From Leptospira biflexa serovar Patoc strain 'Patoc 1 (Paris)' (lineage in GTDB: Bacteria; Spirochaetota; Leptospiria; Leptospirales; Leptospiraceae), in NCBI RefSeq assembly GCF_000017685.1, contig NC_010602.1:744001-808000 (forward strand): DNA of 64,000 nucleotides, in the 5' to 3' direction. Shown here piece by piece: positions 27,731 to 36,390 of this stretch. The first letter of the stretch is position 1. Every line of letters begins with the position of its first letter. The notes under the pieces were generated by a model. It saw only the letters and a list, made by a program, of their open reading frames with translations, did not search any database and was not told the origin of the DNA. The position numbers and the translations under genes are program-made.

Positions 27731-28600
27731 CTAGGATTGAACGCTTAGTATCTGATTCTTTTCTTTCCCAACCAAACCTTTTTCCCGCTTTTTCCTCTCT
27801 CTTTCTTCCACCACTTGATCATAGTAGGCTTCGTAATTGGGGAAGTTCGTTCCCATGATACGGTCCCAGAAATTGAAATATAAGGAATAGTTGCCTTGGA
27901 ATTTTTGGTGGTGTTGGTTGTGGTGTGTCGATGTATTGATCCATTTGGAAATGGGGTGAGACGCCCAACCTTTTGGAAAAAATTCATACCCTAAATGCCA
28001 CCAAATATTCAAAATCATCGCATAGAAAGTTTGAAAGAGTACGACGTAAAAATGAACGGGGACAAAAATCACAAACGGAACAATGTAGATCGCCTCTAAA
28101 AAAGCTTCGGTAGCTTGGAAACGATACGCGGCAAGTGGTGAAGGATTTACAGATTGGTGGTGTTCGGAGTGCACGTGTGGGTATACTTTTTTCAAATGAG
28201 CAAACCTGTGCATCCAATAGAACCAAGTCTCATGCCAAACAGTAAACAAAACAAAACTGATCAATAGATAACTGATTCCCCAAACACCAGAAACAGGTCC
28301 AAAGTAAACGGAACTTGGAAAAATTTTTGCTTTCATCAAGGTGATATTTGTGACAGCAACGAGTGTGAATACAAGCAAGGTAACAGCTGATTGGCGGAAC
28401 TCTTTCCAAACTTTCTCTGCTTTTGGATAGAGTTTTTGGATGCGATAGGTTTCAAAAAAATCCTTTCGCCAAACATAGAATAGTAAGAAAGCAAATCCTG
28501 CTATTGGATAATATCGCAATAAATTCAAAACACCTTGGGCAAACCCAATTTTGGTTACACAATCAAGAACCAATTCACATTGAACGGGACCACCAAACAT
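27731..28600 (-). CDS. Fatty acid hydroxylase / sterol desaturase family membrane enzyme
   Basis: 289 residues with four to five membrane helices. The di-iron histidine clusters are complete: HETWFYWMHR, HVHSEHHQS and THHNQHHQ. The family inserts oxygen into or desaturates lipid chains or sterol-like rings, with its active site facing the cytoplasm. The last residues (EERERKKREKG) are charged. It is followed 44 bases on by the helicase gene. The AraC-type regulator gene ends 113 bases before its start, and the gap holds a large imperfect inverted repeat. The regulator is a candidate controller. Confidence 0.85.
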   Translation of the reverse strand: MFGGPVQCELVLDCVTKIGFAQGVLNLLRYYPIAGFAFLLFYVWRKDFFETYRIQKLYPKAEKVWKEFRQSAVTLLVFTLVAVTNITLMKAKIFPSSVYFGPVSGVWGISYLLISFVLFTVWHETWFYWMHRFAHLKKVYPHVHSEHHQSVNPSPLAAYRFQATEAFLEAIYIVPFVIFVPVHFYVVLFQTFYAMILNIWWHLGYEFFPKGWASHPISKWINTSTHHNQHHQKFQGNYSLYFNFWDRIMGTNFPNYEAYYDQVVEERERKKREKGLVGKEKNQILSVQS

Positions 28601-28662
28601 ATTTATCTCCTGACCAATTTTAGACTTCAGTCATTCTACTCTGTTTTGTCTAACGAATCGAC

Positions 28663-28710
28663 CGAATCGGTCCATTCGGAATCAAAAAAGATTCCGAATC
28701 GATCCGTTCG
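28663..28710. repeat. Long imperfect inverted repeat before the hydroxylase gene
   Basis: Two 21-base arms (28663-28683 and 28690-28710) pair at 17 positions, with a perfect inner TCGGAATC / GATTCCGA around six A bases. CGAATCG also recurs as short direct repeats. T runs follow on the plus strand only, so it is a poor terminator for the minus-strand regulator gene. An operator or processing site is possible. Confidence 0.6.
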
Positions 28711-28713
28711 TTT

Positions 28714-29802
28714 TTATTTTTTCAAATTCTTGCGGTATTCACTGGGACTTTGTCCCACTTCACGTTTGAAGGCGTCATAAAATGTGGATTTGGACGGGAA
28801 TCCAACTTCGTAAGCAACGGTTAAAATATTTTTTTCGGGATGTTGAATAAAAAAGTCTTTTGCTTCTTTGATCCGATAGTGGTTCACCAAATGGAAAAAA
28901 CTTTTTTTCAAATGCGAATTGAGAAATTCAGAGAGCTGGTGTTCTGATAAATTCATTTGTTTGGCAAGTTTTTCTAAATTGATGGTTTCATCCAAATACA
29001 CTTTTTTGGTTTCCATTAGCAACTTCAGTCGTTCGTGGAGGTCTTCTAAATCAAAGGATCCCAATTGAGATGTTTGGTATTTTTTTTCTTCGATAACAAT
29101 TCTTTGGACCTCTCCCCAAAGTTCAGGGCTTTTTTGGCGTAATAGATAGATGCCGATGATTAAAAATCCTATAAAAGTCGAAACAATTTGAAGCCCATGC
29201 CTTGCATGAAAGAATAGGGTATACACACCAATGGCACTTGCAAAAGCACCAAACCCAACGACAAGACCCACCAAACGTAAGTGAGCTGACTTTTTAAAAC
29301 GATCCCAACGAATGTATCGAACCATTTGGGAAAAGACATAGTAGGCGGAATAAAAAATCGGAAGCACAGCAATCAAGATGATGATTTGGAAGGGAAGAGG
29401 GACACCGATTTTTAAATAGGATTGATGAATCATAATTTTTTCTTCCGCCGAGGAGAGATAAAATGGAGTCATCAAGAATGTGACAAGAAAAGCTGGGGCC
29501 AATTCTAAGTAGGAAAACTCATTTTTGTTTGGGCTATCATTCCAAAGTTCGGAGAAATACTGTTTGAGTAGAGATCCGATGCATGCCGTAAATGGTAAAT
29601 GTACCAAATAAAAATGAGGGTAAACTTGATAGAGTTCAGTGGCTGTAAGATAGGTATGAGTTTGGAAAAAGGCAGCAAATAGAAATAATAATCCCTGCAC
29701 CTTCGTTTGCCGGCTCGAATTGGTCCTAAGGAATTCTCCGATGGCAAACAAAAATGCCAAACCTGCTGAAAAAGCAATTAGGTGGATCATCACGTTTCCC
29801 AT
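28714..29802 (-). CDS. AraC-family regulator with multi-pass membrane N-terminus
   Basis: About 362 residues. Roughly residues 1-215 form seven hydrophobic helices, then a linker, then a C-terminal AraC double helix-turn-helix (NLEKLAKQMNLSEHQLSEF, then ILTVAYEVGFPSKSTFYDAF and the closing KREVGQSPSEYRK). This membrane-sensor plus AraC design is common in Leptospira. It probably senses an envelope or lipid signal and acts at nearby promoters. The frame opens with TTG 29832; ATG 29802 and ATG 29790 are alternatives, and none has a strong ribosome-binding site. It is divergent from the mla operon and lies upstream of the hydroxylase gene. Confidence 0.85.
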   Translation of the reverse strand: MGNVMIHLIAFSAGLAFLFAIGEFLRTNSSRQTKVQGLLFLFAAFFQTHTYLTATELYQVYPHFYLVHLPFTACIGSLLKQYFSELWNDSPNKNEFSYLELAPAFLVTFLMTPFYLSSAEEKIMIHQSYLKIGVPLPFQIIILIAVLPIFYSAYYVFSQMVRYIRWDRFKKSAHLRLVGLVVGFGAFASAIGVYTLFFHARHGLQIVSTFIGFLIIGIYLLRQKSPELWGEVQRIVIEEKKYQTSQLGSFDLEDLHERLKLLMETKKVYLDETINLEKLAKQMNLSEHQLSEFLNSHLKKSFFHLVNHYRIKEAKDFFIQHPEKNILTVAYEVGFPSKSTFYDAFKREVGQSPSEYRKNLKK

Positions 29803-29889
29803 AAAATAGAAGGTTCTAAAGAATGCATCCAATTGTAAAATAAAATCACTTGCCTAACCTTCGTTCTGAATTAGTTTTACGTTTGAAAC

Positions 29890-31014
29890 GTGGAATCTGA
29901 CCAAAGACAATCTTCATTTTTGTGGGAAGGTAATACCTTAGAAATCCACTTACCTGAAATTTTTAATACAAAGGAAGTTTCTAAGGATTGGGTAATCTTT
30001 TTTGAACTCATCGGAAAAAACTCTCCAAGAAACATCATCATTTTCGCAAATCAATTAAAAGAAACAGACACTTCTGGTATTTCTTTTTTGAAATTAATCA
30101 GAACAGAATGTGAATCTAGAAACATTCATTTCGTCTTACGTGAGTTAAATGATAAGTTTCAATACCGTCTCAATATCACAAATGATGATAGCAAAAAATA
30201 CAATGAACAGTTGGCGGTCTCCCTTAGAAAATCCGAACAAATTGGAAAACTCACGATCGATTCCTTGTTGGAATTCAAATACCTAATCACGTTTACAGGC
30301 GAACTCACCGTTTCTTTCTGGCGTTCCTTTTTGCACCCTTCGAAAATCAGGTGGAAGGATAGTTTTAGAGTCGCTGAGTCAATGGGCGTCAATGCCTTTC
30401 CCATTATTGCCATGATTGGATTTTTACTTGGCCTCATCATGTCCTTTCAGTCTGCAATCCCTATGAGGCGATTTGGGGCTGAGATCTTTGTTGCCAATCT
30501 TGTAGGACTTTCTTTGTTTCGGGAACTTGGTCCGCTCATGACGGCTTTCATTCTTTCCGGTAGGTCTGGATCTTCGTTTGCAGCGGAACTTGGAACCATG
30601 AAGGTTTCCGAAGAAATTGATGCACTTACCACGATGGGACTACCTCCTGTACAATTTCTCATCATTCCGAGGCTTGTGGCTTCCCTCATTGTCACACCCC
30701 TTCTTACCATCGTATTCAATTTATTTGGTCTCATTGGTGGCGCCGTTGTCCTTGTCAGTTTTGGATTTCCACTCATTACATTTGTGAACCAAGTGAACAT
30801 TGCCGTGGGACTTTCCGATATATTAGGAGGACTTCTCAAATCTTATTTTTTTGGAATGATCATCGCATCCATCGGTTGTTACCGAGGTTTAAAAACCGCT
30901 TCGGGAGCGGGTGCTGTGGGGGAATCAACAACTTCTGCCGTTGTTGGTTCCATTATCTTGGTTTCTATCTTAGATGGGATTTTTTCCGTCTTATTTTTTT
31001 ATCTACGCATATGA
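29890..31014 (+). CDS. mlaE: MlaE-type ABC permease with fused N-terminal STAS domain
   Basis: 374 residues from GTG 29890. The first 115 residues resemble a STAS domain (RNIIIFANQLKETDTSGISF, the usual D-T/S-S-G loop), the role played by separate MlaB in other systems. The rest is an MlaE permease with five to six helices and the conserved SGRSGSSFAAELGTMKVSEE. It should form the inner-membrane channel of a lipid transporter between inner and outer membranes. It overlaps the ATPase gene by 4 bases (ATGA) and heads a four-gene operon, divergent from the AraC-like regulator. Confidence 0.88.
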   Translation: MESDQRQSSFLWEGNTLEIHLPEIFNTKEVSKDWVIFFELIGKNSPRNIIIFANQLKETDTSGISFLKLIRTECESRNIHFVLRELNDKFQYRLNITNDDSKKYNEQLAVSLRKSEQIGKLTIDSLLEFKYLITFTGELTVSFWRSFLHPSKIRWKDSFRVAESMGVNAFPIIAMIGFLLGLIMSFQSAIPMRRFGAEIFVANLVGLSLFRELGPLMTAFILSGRSGSSFAAELGTMKVSEEIDALTTMGLPPVQFLIIPRLVASLIVTPLLTIVFNLFGLIGGAVVLVSFGFPLITFVNQVNIAVGLSDILGGLLKSYFFGMIIASIGCYRGLKTASGAGAVGESTTSAVVGSIILVSILDGIFSVLFFYLRI

Positions 31015-31778
31015 AAGACAAACCGATCATTCGAGTCGAACACCTAACAACCGGATATGGTCACACTGTGATCATGGAAGATATATCCTTTGAAGTAAAC
31101 AAAGGAGAAATCTTTGGAATCCTTGGTGGCTCCGGTTGTGGAAAATCAACAGTCTTAAAGAATATGATTGGGTTAACCAAACCATTCAGTGGTCGAATTT
31201 GGATTGATGATGATGACATTGTATTAGCAGAAGGCAAACAAAAAGTTAAGATTTGGAATCGAATCGGTGTGATGTACCAACAAAGTGCTTTGTTTGGATC
31301 AATGACCTTACTTGAGAATGTTCGCTTACCCTTGGAAGAATTTACAAATCTTCCCATTCCCATTATGAATGAAATCGTCATGACAAAATTAAAAATGGTT
31401 GGTCTTTTTCCTTTTGCGCATCTTGCGCCCGCTGAACTTTCCGGAGGAATGAGAAAAAGAGCAGCCATTGCACGTGCGATGGCGATGGACCCAGAAATTA
31501 TATTTTTAGATGAGCCAAGTGCAGGACTTGATCCGATCACAAGTGTGGAACTGGATCATTTGATCATTCGTTTGTCGAGAACCTTAGGTGTTACGTTTGT
31601 CATCGTCACGCATGAACTTCCATCGGTATTTACGATGGCCGACCGAGTGATCATGTTAGACAAATCCAAAAAAGGAATCATCGCAGATGGAAAACCAAAA
31701 GACCTGAAAGAGAAATCAAAAGATCCATTTGTAAGGCAATTTTTCAATCGAATCCCACAGGAGAGTGCTCCCTTATGA
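31011..31778 (+). CDS. mlaF: MlaF-type ABC transporter ATP-binding protein
   Basis: 255 residues from ATG 31011, inside the end of mlaE. A longer open frame upstream lies in the shadow of mlaE. Walker A GGSGCGKST, Q-loop MYQQSALFGSMT, signature LSGGMRKRAAIARA, Walker B EIIFLDEPSAGLDP and the switch histidine VTHELPS are all present. The LSGGMRKR variant is typical of Mla-type ATPases. It powers the lipid transporter with MlaE and MlaD and overlaps mlaD by 4 bases (ATGA). Confidence 0.93.
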   Translation: MKDKPIIRVEHLTTGYGHTVIMEDISFEVNKGEIFGILGGSGCGKSTVLKNMIGLTKPFSGRIWIDDDDIVLAEGKQKVKIWNRIGVMYQQSALFGSMTLLENVRLPLEEFTNLPIPIMNEIVMTKLKMVGLFPFAHLAPAELSGGMRKRAAIARAMAMDPEIIFLDEPSAGLDPITSVELDHLIIRLSRTLGVTFVIVTHELPSVFTMADRVIMLDKSKKGIIADGKPKDLKEKSKDPFVRQFFNRIPQESAPL

Positions 31779-32722
31779 ACCAATCCAGTAAAATCTATTT
31801 TAAAGTTGGTGTCTTTGTACTAATCAGTTTTTTTACTTTGATCCTTTTTCTGATCGTTTTTACGGCAGGGAATATTTTCCAAAGGTCAGTGAGTTTGGAA
31901 ACCTACTTTGATGAATCTGTGCAAGGACTAGACATAGGGTCTCCTGTCAAACACCGAGGTGTCAAAGTGGGAACCGTCCAAGAAATCACCTTTGTTCAAA
32001 ATGAATATGCAGACAAACTAAACGATGATACGGCACTTCGTTATGGAAGGTATGTTCTCATCAAAATGTCGGTACCGGATTTTGTGAAAGGTGTTTATGG
32101 AAATAACCTGAAAAAAACGGTAGAAAGGATGATTAAAAGTGGATTAAGGGTTAGGCTCGCATCACAAGGGTTAACCGGAACTGCTTATTTGGAAGTGGAT
32201 TACCTCAATCCAGAAAAAAACCCACCTTTATCAATCGAATGGGAGCCAAAAACGGTTTATATCCCATCCGCGCCCAGTACCATTTCAAGATTTACTGCCT
32301 CGGTAGATAAGTTTTTTGAAAAGGTAGAAAAAGCAGATGTGGATAAAATCCTCTTTGGTGTTGGTGATTTGATCAAAAATTTAAACCAAACCATCTTAGA
32401 TGCAAGGTTAGGTGATCTCTCCAGAGAAGCCACTTCCTTACTTGTTGATTTAAGGAAAACCAATGGTGAAGTGAAGGCATTGATTGCAAGTCCTGAAACA
32501 CAGAACTTACCGAAAAAATTGGACCAATCGGTCGCCCAATTACAAACCACTCTTAAACGATTGGATACTCTCCTTGCCTCGAACCAAGGTGATATCACAA
32601 CTTCGATAGAAAATCTGAGAATTGCATCGGAAGACTTAAAAGAAGTCACAGCCAATGCAAAAAAATACCCATCTCAGTTCCTATTTGGAGATGCTCCAAA
32701 CAAGTCTAAACTTTGGAAATGA
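31775..32722 (+). CDS. mlaD: MlaD-type MCE-domain lipid-binding protein
   Basis: 315 residues. One N-terminal helix (about residues 10-31) is followed by an MCE domain: VQGLDIGSPVKHRGVKVGTV, and the later GLTGTAYLEVDYLNP. A long helical C-terminal part with repeating Leu/Asp patterns (LKRLDTLLASNQGDITTSIE) follows, likely a needle or coiled coil. MlaD proteins form hexameric rings that carry lipids across the periplasm. It overlaps both mlaF and the auxiliary lipoprotein gene by 4 bases. Confidence 0.92.
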   Translation: MNQSSKIYFKVGVFVLISFFTLILFLIVFTAGNIFQRSVSLETYFDESVQGLDIGSPVKHRGVKVGTVQEITFVQNEYADKLNDDTALRYGRYVLIKMSVPDFVKGVYGNNLKKTVERMIKSGLRVRLASQGLTGTAYLEVDYLNPEKNPPLSIEWEPKTVYIPSAPSTISRFTASVDKFFEKVEKADVDKILFGVGDLIKNLNQTILDARLGDLSREATSLLVDLRKTNGEVKALIASPETQNLPKKLDQSVAQLQTTLKRLDTLLASNQGDITTSIENLRIASEDLKEVTANAKKYPSQFLFGDAPNKSKLWK

Positions 32723-33339
32723 CCTCGATGAAATTTACCGATCGAATTTTAATACTGATTACAATGAGTGTTTTGTTCACACAATGTTTTGGCGTGAGTA
32801 AAACCTTCCCTGAAAAACGATTTTTTTTAATTGAAACGAATGAAACCAAACAATTGTTTTCTCCGCCAAAACCTCGCACATTTTTCGTCAGAAAAGTTTT
32901 TATCTCTCCTCGGTTTGAAGGAAAAGAATTTGTTTATCGTAAAGACAATGTAGTTTATGAATCTGATTTTTATAATGGATTTTTTATTCCGCCATCTCAT
33001 AATTTCAAAGAAGAACTTTCTAAATCACTGATTCGCTCTGGGAATTTTGAATGGGATGCAAACCTACACACTAGAGTGGGTGTGACTCATTATATCGAAC
33101 TCAATTTATCGCAATTGTATGGTGATTTCCGATCCAAGGAACCAAAAGCAGTCATCGAATTTGAAGTAGTTGTATTCGAAGATAAAGACAGTATCTCATC
33201 TCCAGTGTTTCGAAAAACATTCAAACAAAATGTCATCATCGAAAAAAAGGATGCGGAAGCTCTTGTGATAGGATGGAACTCTGCCTTGAGTCAATCATTC
33301 TCTGAAATGAATTTGGAATTAAGCAAACAATTGAAGTGA
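32719..33339 (+). CDS. ABC-type transport auxiliary lipoprotein (PqiC/YmbA-like)
   Basis: About 206 residues. The N-terminal hydrophobic segment ends at LFTQC, a plausible lipobox. The mature part has FFLIETNETKQL early on and a mid-protein RKVFISPRFEGKEFVYR strand, like the DUF330/PqiC family of lipoproteins that work with MCE transporters. It probably anchors in the outer membrane and receives or hands over lipids. ATG 32719 gives the same 4-base ATGA coupling as the two previous junctions; ATG 32728 is an alternative. Last gene of the mla-like operon. Confidence 0.78.
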   Translation: MTSMKFTDRILILITMSVLFTQCFGVSKTFPEKRFFLIETNETKQLFSPPKPRTFFVRKVFISPRFEGKEFVYRKDNVVYESDFYNGFFIPPSHNFKEELSKSLIRSGNFEWDANLHTRVGVTHYIELNLSQLYGDFRSKEPKAVIEFEVVVFEDKDSISSPVFRKTFKQNVIIEKKDAEALVIGWNSALSQSFSEMNLELSKQLK

Positions 33340-33346
33340 TTGTGTC

Positions 33347-33392
33347 GTTCGTTATTGTTTCACTTGTTCTTTTTTAAATTTCAATAACGAAC
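33347..33392 (+). terminator. Inverted repeat after the mla operon, possible terminator
   Basis: Perfect 11-bp arms GTTCGTTATTG (33347-33357) and CAATAACGAAC (33382-33392) flank a 24-base loop that itself contains a T run. It starts 7 bases after the operon's last stop codon. The long loop makes the terminator call tentative. I see nothing else definite up to 33519. Confidence 0.4.
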
Positions 33393-33519
33393 AAGTTTAG
33401 ATTTTAAATTGTTCATGATTTGGTTTCCATAAATTTTTTAGTCCCAATCAAAAACATAGGAAAGATACTTGCTTTCCTATTATGATTCCTATCGATATAA
33501 AAATCTTTAAGGTAAGTTT

Positions 33520-34704
33520 ATGAGACTGATAGAATCCATTGTTCCTTTTTATTTCCTTTTGATGCTCATTGAGATTCTTTACACTCGATTCAAAAAAAAA
33601 GATTATTACTTTTATGAAGACTCACTTGCTGATTTGAGTTTGGGAGTATTGAGTCGGATCTTTGACGGCCTAATTTTATTAGGAATCGTTTATCTTTATT
33701 CCAAATTGTATCAATTCTCCATTGGTGCGGAAACACTCGACCACTACTTTCTTGGGACTTCTTCCTTTTTGCATTGGGTGGTTTTATTTGTTCTTTTGGA
33801 TTTTTTATTTTATGTAGCCCATCGGTATAGCCATGAAATCAAAATCCTTTGGGCATCTCATGTTGTGCACCATTCGAGTGAAGAGTTCAATTTGTCGGTT
33901 GCATTAAGGCAATCATTCATACGCAATATTGGGATTGGAATGTTTTATCTGCCACTGGCTTTATTGGGTTTTCCCGTGGAGTCCTATCTCATCATTGATG
34001 CCCTGAACCGAACCTACCAATTTTGGGTTCACACTCGTACCATCAAAAAACTTCCTAACTGGTTTGAAGCTGTGTTTGTCACACCGTCACACCATCGAGT
34101 GCACCATGCGATGAATCCAGAATACATCGATAAAAACTATGGTGGAGTCTTTATCATATGGGATAAACTCTTTGGCACCTTTTGTGAGGAAAAATTTGAA
34201 CCAAGGTATGGACTCACAACTCAATTGCATCATTATGATCCAATCCAAGCGAACATTCATGTATTAAAAGATTTGTTTTCCGATTTATTAACAACTAAAA
34301 AGAAATGGCAAGGGATTGTTTCGTTTTTCTCCTATCCTTCTGTGCGCCCTGATGATTTACAAATCGCAGAGGATCGTGGGGTGCGCGATCCTAAAGTTTG
34401 GCTCTCCCACCACCGTTTGGAATTAACCAATAAAGTATACCAACCCGTTCACCGATTGGCATCAGGTCAGTTCCTTTACCGAGTGACTCTTTTCTTTCAG
34501 TTTATGTTCCCAACCGTAATGACTTTGTATTTTTTAAAGCGGATGCATTTCTATGGTTTGGCTGAAGTGTGTTCCGTTTTTGTTTTACTTGTGTTTTCTT
34601 TTTATTCCTTAGGAAATTTACTCGAAGGGAAAAAAGAATGGCTTTCGGTCGAAATTCCTAAGTATTTCTCTTGGCTATTTCTCTTGGTGTATTTTTTTAC
34701 ATAA
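33520..34704 (+). CDS. Sterol desaturase-family enzyme, alkylglycerol monooxygenase-like
   Basis: 394 residues. Histidine clusters HRYSHE, HVVHHSSEE and HHRVHHAMNPEY lie between membrane helices. The sequence RVHHAMNPEYIDKNYGG followed by WDKLFGTF is typical of the AGMO/TMEM195 branch, which cleaves ether lipids, rather than of sterol desaturases. Additional C-terminal helices follow, as in AGMO. It may act on ether-linked or other membrane lipids. It lies 180 bases after the mla-like operon and 15 bases before a glyoxalase gene. Confidence 0.83.
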   Translation: MRLIESIVPFYFLLMLIEILYTRFKKKDYYFYEDSLADLSLGVLSRIFDGLILLGIVYLYSKLYQFSIGAETLDHYFLGTSSFLHWVVLFVLLDFLFYVAHRYSHEIKILWASHVVHHSSEEFNLSVALRQSFIRNIGIGMFYLPLALLGFPVESYLIIDALNRTYQFWVHTRTIKKLPNWFEAVFVTPSHHRVHHAMNPEYIDKNYGGVFIIWDKLFGTFCEEKFEPRYGLTTQLHHYDPIQANIHVLKDLFSDLLTTKKKWQGIVSFFSYPSVRPDDLQIAEDRGVRDPKVWLSHHRLELTNKVYQPVHRLASGQFLYRVTLFFQFMFPTVMTLYFLKRMHFYGLAEVCSVFVLLVFSFYSLGNLLEGKKEWLSVEIPKYFSWLFLLVYFFT

Positions 34705-34719
34705 TAGAGCCATTCACTA

Positions 34720-35142
34720 ATGAAATATTTACACACAATGATTCGTGTTCAAAATTTGGAGAAAGCCCTCCATTTTTTTGTCGATGTTTTGGGATTACAA
34801 GTTTCTCGGAAGAAAGATTACCCAGAAGGTAAATTTACCCTCGTATTTTTGTCTACAGGGGAAGAGAATGCTTCCGAAATCGAACTCACATATAACTGGG
34901 ATCAGGCGGAAGCATATACTGTTGGGCGAAATTTTGGACATTTGGCATACGAAGTAGATGATATTTACGATTTTTGCGAAAAAATCCAATCCATGGGAGT
35001 AGTGATCAGTAGGCCACCTAGGGATGGTCGCATGGCATTTGTTAGGTCACCAGATTCTATTTCCATCGAATTATTACAAAAAGGGAATCCTTTGCCACCG
35101 AAAGAACCTTGGGTTTCCATGCCAAATACTGGGGAGTGGTAA
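34720..35142 (+). CDS. gloA: Glyoxalase I (lactoylglutathione lyase-like)
   Basis: 140 residues, full length for GloA. Metal ligands are visible as His5 (KYLHTMIRV), Glu in [10 protein letters not shown], His in NFGHLAYEV and Glu in [10 protein letters not shown]. The enzyme isomerises the methylglyoxal-glutathione adduct to a lactoyl thioester in detoxification. Leptospira thiol use is not certain, so the co-substrate is assumed. It ends 3 bases before the flavoprotein gene. Confidence 0.9.
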   Translation: MKYLHTMIRVQNLEKALHFFVDVLGLQVSRKKDYPEGKFTLVFLSTGEENASEIELTYNWDQAEAYTVGRNFGHLAYEVDDIYDFCEKIQSMGVVISRPPRDGRMAFVRSPDSISIELLQKGNPLPPKEPWVSMPNTGEW

Positions 35143-35145
35143 GTT

Positions 35146-36390
35146 TTGGGGAAAAAACCCAAAATTGCGGTGATAGGAGCGGGTGCTTCGGGGTGTTTTG
35201 CGGCTTTGCAGATTTATGAATCACTTGCGGGGAAGGCATCCATTCAAATATTCGAACGATCAAAAGAACCTTTGGTAAAACTTCGTGTTTCAGGTGGAGG
35301 CAGGTGTAATGTCACTCACCAACTATTCGAACCAGAACTTTTATCCCTTCGTTACCCCCGTGGCCAAAAAGAATTACGTTGGGCCTTCGAACGTTTCCAA
35401 CCAAAAGATACCATTGCTTGGTTTGCCAAACGAGGTGTGGCACTCAAAGCCGAACCTGATGGTAGGATGTTTCCCATCACAGACAAATCAGAGACCATCA
35501 TCAACTGTTTTTTAGATGAATTAAAATCCAATCAAATTCCAATCCACTTCGAACAAGGGTTAGTTGGGATTTACCAATTAGAGAACCAAATAGAATCCTT
35601 CCGATTATTGTGGGAAGGAGGTAGGGAAGAGTTTTTTGATATCGTCGTGATGGCCACCGGATCCAATCGAAAGGTGTGGACGATTTTGGAAAAGTTAGGT
35701 CATAGCATCATTGACCCAGTACCTTCTTTATTCACTTTGACGTTAGAAAATACCGATCTTATGGAATTAACAGGACTTGTGGTTCCCAATGCGGAAATTC
35801 GAATTTTACCAAAAGGAAAAACCCAAAATGGTCCGATCCTTATCACCCACTGGGGACTGAGTGGGCCTTGTGCGCTCCGGCTTTCCGCATGGGAGGCTCG
35901 CACTTTGTTTGAAGCCAACTATAAAGTGGATTTATCTCTCAACTGGGTTGGTGGTGAGTCCGCACCGAGTGTGGAAGACTTCTATTTCAAAAAAAAGGAA
36001 ACCAATCCGAGCGATAAAGTATCCCAAGATCCCAATTGGAAATTACCTTCTCGTTTTTTTGATTGGATACTCAAAGAATCAAATCTGCAGGCAAACAAAC
36101 GTTATTCTGATTTGAGTAAGTCAGAGATTCGAATTTTATCTTTAAATTTAACCCAAAAAAAATTACAAATGGTAGCAAAGGGTGTGTTCAAAGAAGAATT
36201 TGTGACAGCAGGTGGAGTGAATCGAAAGGAAATCCAATTCCAAACCATGGAAAGTAAACTTTGCAAAAGATTATTTTTTGTGGGTGAGGTGATCGATGTG
36301 GATGGGATTACCGGTGGTTTTAATTTTCAAAACGCTTGGACGACAAGTGTGATTGCCGCCCAAGGAATTCGTAAAACACTTGTTATTTGA
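35146..36390 (+). CDS. NAD(P)/FAD-dependent oxidoreductase, YhiN/HI0933 family
   Basis: 414 residues from TTG 35146. The N-terminal FAD motif AVIGAGASGCFAALQIYE, then LRVSGGGRCNVTH and DGRMFPITDKSETI, and the C-terminal GEVIDVDGITGGFNFQNAW are all signatures of the HI0933-like flavoproteins. Members have been called aminoacetone oxidases, but the true substrate is not settled. It follows the glyoxalase gene by 3 bases, and methylglyoxal chemistry would link the two if that label is right. The 3' end overlaps the pyruvate kinase gene by 8 bases in opposite orientation. Confidence 0.85.
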   Translation: MGKKPKIAVIGAGASGCFAALQIYESLAGKASIQIFERSKEPLVKLRVSGGGRCNVTHQLFEPELLSLRYPRGQKELRWAFERFQPKDTIAWFAKRGVALKAEPDGRMFPITDKSETIINCFLDELKSNQIPIHFEQGLVGIYQLENQIESFRLLWEGGREEFFDIVVMATGSNRKVWTILEKLGHSIIDPVPSLFTLTLENTDLMELTGLVVPNAEIRILPKGKTQNGPILITHWGLSGPCALRLSAWEARTLFEANYKVDLSLNWVGGESAPSVEDFYFKKKETNPSDKVSQDPNWKLPSRFFDWILKESNLQANKRYSDLSKSEIRILSLNLTQKKLQMVAKGVFKEEFVTAGGVNRKEIQFQTMESKLCKRLFFVGEVIDVDGITGGFNFQNAWTTSVIAAQGIRKTLVI

